64,000 bases of DNA from Pectinophora gossypiella (lineage: Eukaryota > Arthropoda > Insecta > Lepidoptera > Gelechiidae): the NCBI RefSeq assembly GCF_024362695.1, contig NC_065406.1:3720001-3784000 (forward strand), written 5' to 3'. The notes under the pieces are model-generated. The model worked only from the letters and a program-made list of their open reading frames with translations, was not told the DNA's origin and searched no databases. Shown one piece after another: positions 1-10,237 of the stretch. The translations under genes were made by a program, and so were the position numbers. Position 1 is the first letter of the stretch. Each line of letters starts with the position of its first letter.

Positions 1-152
1 ATACACAGACATACATAAACTCACACCTAATTCCCACCGGCAGTAGAGACTATGGAATTCCATTTGCTTCGATCCTGACACACATCTCTTGCTTCCTCCA
101 CATTCATCAATCGTTTCATACACGCGCGCCCAGGTTCATATATCTTACGCCT
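1..152 (-). repeat. 3' end of a LINE (family T)
   Basis: This is the reverse complement of a LINE 3' end that recurs at 7084-7155, 31605-31725, 44440-44745 and 47405-47665. The shared marks are the cataca/cataaactcac tail, the 'cccaccgg' block and the 'gaattccatttgcttcgatc' block. In the 44.4-kb copy the same strand still reads as a degraded reverse-transcriptase C-terminus. The copy is cut by the window edge. Confidence 0.6.
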
Positions 153-207
153 TCTACGTGGTGGTCTATAGCTTGCTGAACGAGATTCAAATAGAAAACC
201 TGAGCAC

Positions 208-1009
208 AGAGCTCTTTAGCGCAGGCGTTTAAAGAGCCGGACCGGAAAAAGGGTTGGACGAAGAAGGAAAAGTTATTTTTTTAATGATCTAAAATGAATT
301 GTTTCGAAGATTTTTAACTCAGAATGTGGCTACGGGGTCGTACGCCTGGCACCCAGGGGAATATTATTGATTATTCCTTTAGTTCTGCTACGTTTTCCAT
401 AAAATAAAAATATAAATAAAAATAAATAAAAATAATAAGAATATATAAATAAATATTTTTTTTATAATTTATTTATTAACTCAAGTAACAAGACTCTTTG
501 GATTAGTATTCTTACTCTATGTTAGTAAACTGTATAAAACAGAGTTATAAATATTATATTAATATGCTTAACAAAGTTTGTAAATCAATAATTTTATTAC
601 ATTTTATTTTTAATACCACGATAAATATCCCGTACTACAGTACCCACGCTTCGGCTGAGCTTCCTATTAGACCAACGTCACGGTGAGCCGTACCGCATCA
701 TAAGGACATTCACATAAAGCTGGTATACTGCATAACATAATTCATATTGCGGCAGAACACCAAACAACACAGTTTGATTGCATTTTAGCTACGCCCGGGG
801 TTAAAATGTAGTCTGTGAAGCTTAATTTGAGAGGTTCTGAAAGGTTCGATGAAAAATAGGAAAAACTGGGTAAGTACCAACCTAAGTGTAGGTAACAAAA
901 TTACGTATAAGTACTTAATACAGTCTTGGTTTTGATCGAGAAAGAGAACAAATTGCAAAACGCAATTAGGGATCGTAAAATTTAAAATTACCTAAATAAA
1001 ATATACATA
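208..1009. other. gene-free AT-rich stretch
   Basis: No open frame, splice-bounded exon or RNA gene is visible. Positions 360-620 are almost pure A/T. Nothing else is supported. Confidence 0.5.
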
Positions 1010-1567
1010 GCGCTGTTCAGATTTAACATAAAAATCACCTATTTTCTCATTGCATCTCATCTCTTATGGTAGGTATTTAAATATTCAAAAATATAATGTA
1101 ATGGCCGAGGCATATATGTATATAAATAATAATTGCTGCTTGATATAATAAGAATAATAATTACGTCGTTACCTAGGCATATTGCTTCTCTTTATTTTGA
1201 TCAGAATAATTCTTATTGAGTGGAAGATGTGTTGTGCCTGGGTGTAATAACAAGGGTCATCATTTATAGCCAAAAACAAAAGATGCATAATGTCTGTTAG
1301 GCCGGGTTCCCACTGACGCGGAGATGGGCGGAGAAGAGCGGAGATGTGCGGATTTGACCAATCACAGCATTCGAGAGAGCGAAAATCGAAGACGCTCTAA
1401 CACTCTCTCCCTCACGGTGATTGGTCGATTCCTCCACATCTCCGCTCATCTCCGCACAGCTCCGGGTCACCCTTATGCATGAAATTAGAAGGTTAATAAA
1501 CAAAGGCAACACTGAACAGCGCCATCTATACTAGTTTACGGGAATGTAGTCTGAAAAGTCCCTCATT
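1010..1567 (-). mobile_element. non-autonomous P-like element carrying a THAP start
   Basis: The right end (about 1513-1567) is the terminal inverted repeat of a family also seen at 11308-11760 and 36266-36684: it reads caatgagggactttc inward from the end, then a block containing 'gcgccatctata'. The left end is truncated inside the same repeat near 1012. The body at 1219-1290 resembles the 28167 copy, which encodes the start of a THAP zinc finger (C-x4-C). Here the ATG is ATT and a stop follows, so it is dead. Assignment to the P superfamily rests on the THAP similarity and is an inference. Confidence 0.5.
1318..1466. mobile_element. palindromic MITE nested in the P-like element
   Basis: The arms are near-perfect inverted repeats: gcggagatg and gcggatttgaccaatcac on the left, gtgattggtcgattcctcc and catctccgc on the right. 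They enclose about 50 bp. Other P-like copies lack this block at the corresponding place, which shows it was a later insertion. Confidence 0.6.
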
Positions 1568-2665
1568 GAAGTTGACTGTAAAAGGTACCGAACCCAAAAT
1601 GAGAGTTTTGTTCTAAATTAATACCTTCGGATTTCGGAACATTACCTGCGGGCACAGAAACCTAAAAATAATTATAACCCAACCTTGACTTTTCAACTTG
1701 GTTATTTTTTATGATAAAGGTATGTGCACCGAAAAATCGGTCAAATCTATTTCAGAACTTTTTAGGACGAAGTCACAGACTTGTTAAGGAGATGACAACG
1801 ATCCCTGTAGAGTACTTTTAGTACTCGGCAACCGTTAAGGGCCCTCCAAGCTCCCGCACGACAATAACGATCCTTGAGAACCCTCTACCGGGACCATAGA
1901 CTGTCCCTTAACCTTGAACAAATGGATAATACCTATAAATTCACCGATAAGACCGCGTTTATGATTTTTAAGTAGGTACAAGGAGTTGAAATTGCGTATG
2001 GTGTAAAACTAGTAATATTTCAAATAGGAATATTTTGACAATATTTTGTTTCCAAAAATTTTTTTTACTCTTTTGTTTTCGTGCCAATGTCACGGCACAC
2101 GAGACGCGACAAATAAGGCGGGCCAATAGACATAGAACAAAATAATGAAAAAAAAAATAGTAAAAAAAATGTAAAACCCGACTACATGACAACTAAAATT
2201 GTCACTGAAAAGCACGAAACCAGAAAATAAAATGTTTTGTCTGAATTTCTTATCTGCTCACTACGAGTAAGTATTCAATTTATTGATTATTTTTATAGTA
2301 GAGAAGTTATATAAAATCGGCTAGTTAAAATATACTCATTTAAGAGCAACGTCAGCTACGGTGGAACGCTAACGTACAACATATATAGACTGTTAAAAAA
2401 CTATTTTAAACAAACCTATAAATAATATATTGAAGCGAATGTTTAGTTAATAAACTTCTTCTTTTTCGAAGTCGGTTATAAATTGGTTATAAATATGTAT
2501 GTAAGAAACAGCAACACTTTACAATTTATAAACAGTTGCAACACTGATTGCAATATGTCATTGTCACATTGACAGTTTTAAGTCAAATGTTTGTTGAGAA
2601 AAACGTGTTTATTTTCCACATTTGTTAAATATTCTCTGTTTTTATTATTAAGTTAAGACTCCAAA
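1568..2665. other. intergenic DNA and promoter side of the Fcf2 gene
   Basis: No gene is seen. The last 150 bp before the ATG at 2666 should hold the promoter and 5' UTR of the Fcf2 gene, but no clear TATA box or initiator stands out. Confidence 0.4.
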
Positions 2666-4091
2666 ATGGATTTTATTGTGGATACAATCGGTGACGATGA
2701 TCTTCAGGAGAAAACAGAGCTTCTAGGCAAGGATGAGAAGCCGTACTTTATAGGTTAGTTTTTAGTTGGTAAAACACATTTCTTTACATAAATAACTGTT
2801 TTAACCTATTGTGTATGCAACGTAAAACTCTTTTATAATTATCTTTATTTAATTTGTATTAATAATAGATACGTGGGTCAATTTTCTATGGAATAAACTA
2901 TAATTCTTAAATAATATATCTTTAATTTCAATACTAGTTCTTACTTGTGTAAATAGTTTGTTACTGATATTTCAGAAAAAGAAGACCGCACGCAAGCAAT
3001 TTTGAACCTCTTCGAGAAGAAAAAGCAAGAGTTAGACGCGAAAGAAACAGCTGAAGAGGAAGTACAAAACAAACTTAAGAATCTTAAAATAGATAGTCTA
3101 TTTGATGACTTCTTTAGGGAAATGCATTGGACTCACAATGTCTTGGTGAAAAAAGAAAAACGGAGACTGTTTCACTTTGATCAGCTGGATATTGAAACTG
3201 GTAAACTGAAGTCTAAACTTGGTGCTGTTGATGTGGAGAAAGAAATGAAGAAATCTGTTCTACAGCCAGGCATTGAGAAAGAGCTTCGTCTGCCCAAGTA
3301 TGATGTTAGTGAGAGGAAGCTTAAGGCACTGCGCAAGGTAAACTTTTTACATTAATCATTTATAGAAATCAGAAAGGTTATTATTATTAGGTACATTCCT
3401 ATTTTAGTTATAAGAGTTTTGCCCTGAAGCAGGTAGTAAAAATTTAATTCAATAGGCATCAAGTATGACAGGTAGAATCATTTACATACAAAGTTGAGTG
3501 TTGAAACTCTAAAATACTGTGCCTTAAAACACTTAGAATAACCTTAACAAAAGCACATACATAAAATGTTAGTCATATTTTTCTTAAAATTCCAGAAAGA
3601 ACGTGAGAAGACCAAGGGCCCTGGTTGGTTCAACATGCCTGCCCCCGAGGTCACCGAAGAACTGAAGAACGATCTGCAAGTCCTGAAGATGAGGTCTGCC
3701 TTGGACCCCAAGCACTTCTACAAGAAGAATGACATGGAAGTTCTCCCTAAATACTTCCAGGTAATTTTTTTAATTTATTTTACTGTATCTATTCTCTGCA
3801 CTTCTCTAGACTACAAAATATTATCAATTATTTATTCAGGTGGGACGCATTATGGATTCTCCATTAGACCATGTAAACGACCGGTTAACAAGGAAACAAC
3901 GCAAACGAACCATGGTAGACGAGCTACTTGCTGATGCTCAGTTCCAGAAATACAATAAGAAGAAATACAAAGAAATAATAGATGAGAAGAGAAAGTCGGA
4001 ATACAGAACGTTTATGAAAGATAAGCGGCAGAAGAATAAGGCAGAACTTAAGAAGAACAAGTTAAAAAGTAAAAAGAAAGTTGCCAGTTAA
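2666..4091 (+). CDS. Fcf2: Fcf2 domain protein (TDIF2/DNTTIP2-like), pre-rRNA processing
   Basis: Four exons at 2666-2753, 2976-3337, 3596-3760 and 3840-4091 (phases 1, 0, 0) give 288 residues. Residues about 155-255 form the Fcf2 domain: a PGWFNMPAPE block, a 'LKMRSALDPKHFYK' block and 'FQVGRIMDSP', followed by a basic KQRKRTMVDELLAD segment and a Lys-rich tail. Yeast Fcf2 and human DNTTIP2 (TDIF2) act in the nucleolus with the small-subunit processome in 18S rRNA maturation. The N-terminal half is acidic and helical, as usual for the family, and the protein is much shorter than human DNTTIP2. The ATG at 2666 is the first one in frame and opens the acidic N-terminus. The assignment is firm from the domain; the exact start is less certain. 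Confidence 0.9.
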
Positions 4092-4095
4092 TAAA
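4090..4095 (+). promoter_or_regulatory. polyadenylation signal overlapping the stop codon
   Basis: AATAAA begins on the second base of the TAA stop of the Fcf2 gene. If used, it would give a very short 3' UTR. This is inferred from the hexamer only. Confidence 0.4.
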
Positions 4096-4152
4096 TTTGT
4101 TTTGGTGTAATTTTGTCTTTTAGTGTGTAATACTCACAACTTATATTTCCAG

Positions 4153-4200
4153 CCAAGTAGTTATGCCATTTGCGGCAAATCTACAATAAGTCACGTAAAA
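4153..4200 (+). repeat. LINE/SINE 3' tail (family S)
   Basis: A short copy of a tail found also at 35735, 40571, 46849 and 47812: 'gccaagtagtta', 'gcggcaaatctacaataag' and 'tcacgt', followed by A-rich sequence. It is only the last 50 bp of the longer unit seen at 35450-35780. Confidence 0.6.
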
Positions 4201-4373
4201 AAACTACCTATAATAATAATAAAGCACTTTATTGCAAGACATTTACAGGAACAACTTGTGCTAAGGTGAGCAAAGGCCACTTTGTTTATTTTTTTTTATT
4301 TATTGCTAAGAGCAATGTCTTGCAGACAGCATTCAGTAAAGACTTACATACATATGTACAATTGATTTTCTAT

Positions 4374-7300
4374 TTGGGCTATTATTTTATTTTGGGTCCC
4401 ATAACCTGTCTCTCACGTTCAAACACGATTTTTATTAAAGCAAACAATTATTTTTTATATAATTACACTATTGGTACATTTCTGATGTTATACTCGTGCT
4501 TTTATGTTCCACGTTTTTTATCAAAATTATTTGAATTTAACCAAAAACACGGTAACTAAGTTGTACTTTTGAGTAACGCAGTTGTTTCCCTACAAAATTC
4601 CACTGTCCCTCTCATATATTTACTCCATATAAACATACATTACTTAAAAACTCTTCAAGACGCTATTAAAATGTAATATTTGCGGTAATAACACGTAATT
4701 TAATCTTTACTTTAACAATAATAAATATTATTTTCCTTTATCAGTTTTTAATTATTCCAAAATATTTATTGTGTCCCCGCGGCAAACCGAAAAATTACGA
4801 ACACTATGTTACCATACGAAACTGAGTCTTAAAATTAGAATTTTGTATGCATTTGCGCCAAAAGTCGTATAACATATAATCAAATATTATTGGGGCGCGG
4901 GGGGAGTGCGTGGCTTTGAAATTCGCCGAGTCAGTCGCGAGGACGCCGGCAGGATAGGTGCGTGTATTAATTGGGAGACCGCTGAGTGACCGCTGTGATA
5001 GGTGAGTTTTTTGAATATTGAATAATCTTTTACGTTATATCTTAAAAAAAAGGAGCAAATATTTATTGTACACGATCTGTTTTATAAAATGAATTACCAT
5101 ATGAGTGCTATTTTAGAATACACGTGGTTTCTACAACTGAGTTACCGATGCACTGCGTTACTGCGAAATGTAACGCAGTTGTAGCAATCGTAACGCAGTG
5201 GAAATACTCAAAGTTTTTGCTCAATATTTACAAATTTAATGGTTTTAATAATTTAATTTATAATTATTTCGTTACAGAGTGTCGAGTTTATCGTCCACAA
5301 GTCCCTAGTCAACAACGTGTTGACCATCGGTAGTGTTTCGAGCAGGGTAGCGTGCCTGATACTCAGAATATCATCTCGATATTCGCTGACTGTCATCCAG
5401 GCATACGCTCCGACCTCGGGACACCACGATGACGAAGTGGAGACTATGTATGAGGAGATTTCTAAAGCCATGCATAGCCATAAAAGCCACTACACGATTG
5501 TGATAGGGGACTTTAATGCACAGTTGGGGAAGCGTTGCGGTAACGAGCTGAGAGTGGGGCAATTTGGATTTGGGGTCCGGAACACCAGAGGCCGGATGCT
5601 GGCGGACTTTATGGAGAAGGATAACCTCTATATGATGAACTCCTTCTTCAGAAAGCCCGCACCCGCAAATGGACCTGGATAAGTCCCAGTGGAAATTATA
5701 AAAACGAGATCGATTTTATCATGTCGACAAAAAAGCACATATTCAATGATGTCTCTGTGATCAATGCCGTTAGGACGGGAAGTGATCACCGCATGGTAAG
5801 AGGCACATTGAATATCAATATCAAGCTAGAAAGATCGCGAGTGATAAAATCCACGCTCCGACCGGCGCCAGCCCAGATCCAAAAACCCGAGCGCTTTCAG
5901 CTCGAGCTTCAAAACCGCTTCGAGTACCTTGATAACTGCGCAGAAGTGGACGATATAAACGACCTGATGGTGGATGCTGTCCGTACGGTAGGTTCTAAAC
6001 ACTTTAGAACCCGCCGTACCAAAACGCAGAAACTCTCGCACACACACTCGAACTCATGGATAAGAGACACGAAATGAGGCTGCAGGACTCAGCGGATGTC
6101 TTACATTATAGACAACTTAATAGACAGATCTCGAAGTCTTTCACGAGCGACCTTCGCCAATTTAATACTACACGTATTAAAGTGGCTATAGAGCGGAACA
6201 AGGGCTCCAAGGTGTTCGCAAAAGATCTGTCTATTGGGCAAAGTCAACTAACGAGACTGAAAACTGAGGACGGCAGAGTCATTTCGTCGACTCCCGAAAT
6301 CCTGAGGGAGATTGAGATTGGAGTACCTGACGCACCTTCGATTTGCCGATGATATAGTCCTAATGGCTGAGACCCTGGAAGACCAGAACACCATGCTCGA
6401 GCATCTCAGTAACGCATCCCAACGAGTGGGTCTTAGCACGAACATTTGTGTCCAACGACCATGTCGCACCCACTCCAGTTCAGGTTGGGAACGTTACACT
6501 CGAAGTTGTAGACCAGTACATTTACCTAAGTCCAACTTCGAGAAAGAGATCTCTCGTCGGATCCAACGCGGATGGGCAGCGTTCGGGAAGCTGCGAATAT
6601 CTTCTCGTTCAAAATACCTCAGTGTCTCAAGAGGAAAGTCTTTGACCAGTGCGTGTTGCCAGTGATGACCTACGGCAGTGAGAATTGGCCGCTTACTATG
6701 GATCCCGTGAGGAGGCTCGGTGTCGCTCAGCGGGCAATGGAGAGAGCTATGCTCGGTATTTCCCTGCTCGATCAAATCAGAAATGAGGAGATCCGCAGGA
6801 GAACTAAAGTCACCGACATAGCTCCGCGAATTGCAAAGCTGAAGTGGCAGTGGGCAGGACACATAGCGAGGAGAACCGATGGCCGCTGGGGCGGAAAGGT
6901 TCTAGAATGGCGACCACGTGTCGGACGACGCTCAGTATAGGCCCGCTACAAAGTAGACCAACGATTTGGTGAAGGTCGCGGGAAGCCGCTGGATGCGGGC
7001 AGCGCAGGACCGATCGTCGTGGAGATCCTTGGGGGAGGCCTATGCCCAGCAGTGGGCGTCGTAAGGCTGATGACGATGATGACATACATACATACATAAA
7101 CCCATGCCTATTTCCCACCGGGGTAAGCAGAGACTATAGAATTCCATTTGCTGAAAACGTATTGAATGAATTTGATGTCCCATTAAATATATTTGAAAAA
7201 TAAGACTGAAGAAAGACTCAGACAGAAACTAATGTATGTTTAATACTGTTTTTTAGAGAAGTTTTGATTTTATTTTATTCTAAGAGAGTTTTGTTTAATT

Positions 7301-7966
7301 TGTCATAGTTTCAATTTAATTGTATTCTGTTTTTAATTGTTTTCAGTAAGTTAAACACCATAGATGCGGAAAGTTTACCATTATGTTACTTACTAAACTA
7401 CTGCGTTACTTTTTTGTCCCCCATTTTTATGGAGACATTTTCAGAATTATAGCTAAAACTACCTAAGTATGTTTTAAAATTTTTGACTTTTTTTGATTAT
7501 TTTTAATATATAAATGGCCTCCATAAATAAAATGCTTGAACTGCTATTGTTTTCTATTTTATTAAAAAAGTTTATCTCATAAAATCAAAATTAGGTAACG
7601 AAGTGGTAAACCTAACCATAAAAAGATGTATTAGACTGAAATGTTTCGTGATTTAATAATATAAGTTCAAAAATCTTTTATCTTAATTTAAAAAAAAAGG
7701 TTTGAATTTAATGTGAACGTTCTCAATAATAAAACTACATAATGTAACAAAGTAACACAGTTGTTGTTTTTCTGCACCCTCCCTAGTATAAATATAAAAA
7801 TAAGTGAAAAATAATTGGTAAACATCGCTGCAAAGTCCTGTAAAATGTGATTTAAATATTATTATTGTTATAATAGTAAGAAATATTAACAAACAATAGC
7901 ATAAATAAAAAAAATTTTTTTTGGCGAATAAGTTAACCATGGGACCCAGAATAAAATAATAGCCCA
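4374..7966. mobile_element. putative DNA element with 30-bp inverted ends, interrupted by an RTE LINE
   Basis: The left end 'tgggctattattttatttt' then gggtcccat (from 4374) is repeated inverted at 7932-7966 with one mismatch in the first 28 bases. Inside, a motif close to GTAACGCAGT recurs near both ends (about 4576, 5150, 5168, 5190, 7395, 7595 and 7750, both orientations), like subterminal binding repeats. No transposase frame is left. Without the RTE insertion the element would be about 1.7 kb. The target duplication is unclear, so the superfamily is not assigned. Confidence 0.4.
5277..7107 (+). mobile_element. RTE-clade non-LTR retrotransposon, broken
   Basis: The frames read in order as the AP-endonuclease C-terminal half (5317-5682, 'YTIVIGDFNAQLG'; 5721-5850 with GSDHRMV), a linker (5850-6330), the reverse-transcriptase active-site strand with FADDIV (about 6340), then the C-terminal domain ending GHIARRTDGRWGGK. 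The endonuclease N-terminus is missing. A deletion at about 6320 joins the linker directly to the FADD strand, removing the first half of the palm. At least three frameshifts or stops follow, so it cannot encode an enzyme. It ends in a gatgatgat tail as RTE elements do. Fragments of the same family lie at 41858-42027 and 56026-56245. Confidence 0.8.
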
Positions 7967-7999
7967 TTTAACTTATTTATGAACTTTAATCAAGAAAAA

Positions 8000-8127
8000 A
8001 GTAATAATAAGTGCGACATTTTATCACGTTTTTCTATGATGTCACAGTTTGCATTTACATTCAAATTCCATATTTTCGTGTGTTGATGTTTAGTGACTGA
8101 TTTGACTAGTTGGAAACTAGCCTATTG
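8000..8127 (-). repeat. fragment of a MITE (family G), left end
   Basis: Reverse complement of the left 130 bp of the complete element at 50708-51450, ending in the terminal repeat that reads aggctagtttcc outward to inward. It contains the 'tgatgtcac' and 'gttggaaactag' blocks. Confidence 0.6.
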
Positions 8128-8179
8128 CAGAGTAGCGCGCAAATAAATAGTGTTACATACTTATCTACAAAGCCATAAT

Positions 8180-8485
8180 AAGTATTTTACTGGGTCAAAG
8201 ATACATTATAAAATGCTGATCTAGAAATAGAAGCCAATCTAAGATCAATAATCAATCTCATTTTACTTTTCGACTTATTTTCGTATTTTATTCATACATT
8301 AAGTTTTTTTTTTTTTTTTTTTTTTCATTATATCCTTAATCTAGTAACATTGAGTACGACGTTTGACCGCTTTTATTGATGACGTCACAGGACAGTATTT
8401 CCATACAAACTCTAAAGAAAACTCGTTTTGACGTTTCATAAAAAGTTTCTCATTTGACTAGGGTTGTCAAGCAGCCTATTACTGC
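8180..8485 (+). repeat. fragment of a MITE (family G), right part
   Basis: Matches the right half of the 50708-51450 element, including 'gacgtcacaggacagtattt' and the end 'catttgactagggttgtcaa' then gcagcctatta. A run of about 20 T at 8306-8326 has expanded inside it. Confidence 0.6.
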
Positions 8486-10237
8486 AAAGACAGGCGGCTG
8501 TCGATTCACAAATTAACGTATCAACAAGGGAACAAAAACAATAACAATTTCAAAATATACAATTTATTGATAACAATAAAAACATGGAAAACTTGTTCTC
8601 ATACATACATAAGTATTTATCAAAATTACCTTAAGTACACTCTATAAAACTCTTCTAAACTTGCAAAATCATAACAATTCGTAAATACCTAGACTGTAAA
8701 TATCACAGGTTGGAAAAGACACACTTGAGCTTAAATATAATGACTAAATCGGAATATTATGCAAAAAATCACTTATATGATAAGAAATGTTAGAGATTTT
8801 TGGCGTACTTTTTTTTGCGAATTGGCCTTGTATGAGAAGTATTATCAACATAGTGATTGTATTGTTACTATTTGCGCTCTAGCGTGGTGCGTATGACAGC
8901 AGGACAGAAATTAGAGAATAGCTTAGTGCGAAAGAGATGGTATGATAGCTGTCCATCACACCGTGCTATAACGCAAAAGATATATCGCCTTAATAGTGAA
9001 AGTCACGGAATAGAAGAAAGATGATGAAAAAGGCCCTAACGCGCATTTTGTACGGTCATGAGCAATATCATGTACCCACTTTAGAACCCTGTCGCACTAT
9101 CATATTTGACATTTAATGAGAATTACAGTTTAATTTGTCAAAAAAGTTAATGTGACATGGTTTCAAAGTGTATACATATTAGTACTCGTGGCCGTCGCCG
9201 GTTCAACCCCGCTCTCTTTTAATGCTACTTCTGCAAACAGATAACTACGACAGCTCTACTGCTACTCAAATTCCATAGCCACTTTACCGGCAATGTATAT
9301 TTCATGTGATAGGCTGCAATTTTATCATTACTTTTCGTAAGATACTGCATACAAAAATATTTTTTTGATAAATAGCCGACTATACTAAGGTTTTTAGCTT
9401 TCCTGTGATAAGGTAGGATCTCCGTGCATGAGTCGATATTTCATTTTATGTGCTGCAGGTTATAATGACTGGAACCTGACAGAGGGCAGCAGTAACTGTC
9501 AGTACCATTCAGAGGCGGAGGACAGGAGTCCTAGTATGGCTTTGTAATAGACTACTCTGGGCGCCATCCCACTTGCGTCAGACAGAGTACTGCGGGGCGG
9601 AAGTCAAGAGGGAAACCACTGCCCTATTTTTCCCTAAAAAAGTAGCATGGAAAATGCTCACCGACAAGAGCGTGGCTCTTAAATTGATGATGATGAGGTT
9701 ATAATGCACAAGACGACATTTTAATATACTATCGCGGAACTACGTGTGTCGTAAAATTTGCGGACGAGTGGAGTGCAAAATTGAAGTACGAACTATTTGC
9801 TCATACTTGTTTTTTGAAGCGCGTTTCGCGCTCACATGGCCCTTCCAAACTCTATCTTCTATTCCCTAGTGAAAACCACGTAAGCGCGGTTTGTGCCATC
9901 TCATTCTCTACAACAAAACCTCGGATTCATTCAAGCAATTACAATCCAAGTAAAAATGTTCACCTTAATTTTTATCCTGGAGTGAAGGTAGGGTGTCTTG
10001 TCGATAAAAAAAATCATGAATGTGATTCACTATTCAAATAAAGAATATTGAATACTAACCCGTCCAATGCAATAAACTTCTTTCACCCTAAGGTTGCCTG
10101 GCAGAAATTGCTGTTTAGCAATAAGGCCGCCTATTGTGTTTATGTTTTTATTCGTATGTTTATGTATATGTCGTTGTGCAATAAAGTATTATTGATTGAT
10201 TGATTGAATTACTATAAGGCTACGATGAGTGTAGTGT
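8486..10237. other. gene-free stretch with degraded repeats
   Basis: No gene is seen. Positions 9058-9190 match 54990-55085 (the 'cccactttagaaccctgtcg' block). Positions 9500-9690 look like a degraded LINE 3' end ending with 'accgacaagagcgtggctct' and a gatgatgatga tail, shared in part with 37546-37650 and 48955-49070. Open frames here have no recognisable content. Confidence 0.5.

Noticed and set aside
4170..4559. 129-residue frame after the Fcf2 gene
   Set aside because: The composition is that of translated AT-rich repeat DNA, and it starts in a LINE tail.
5317..7107. active reverse transcriptase
   Set aside because: The endonuclease start and the first half of the reverse-transcriptase palm are missing, and several frameshifts interrupt the rest.
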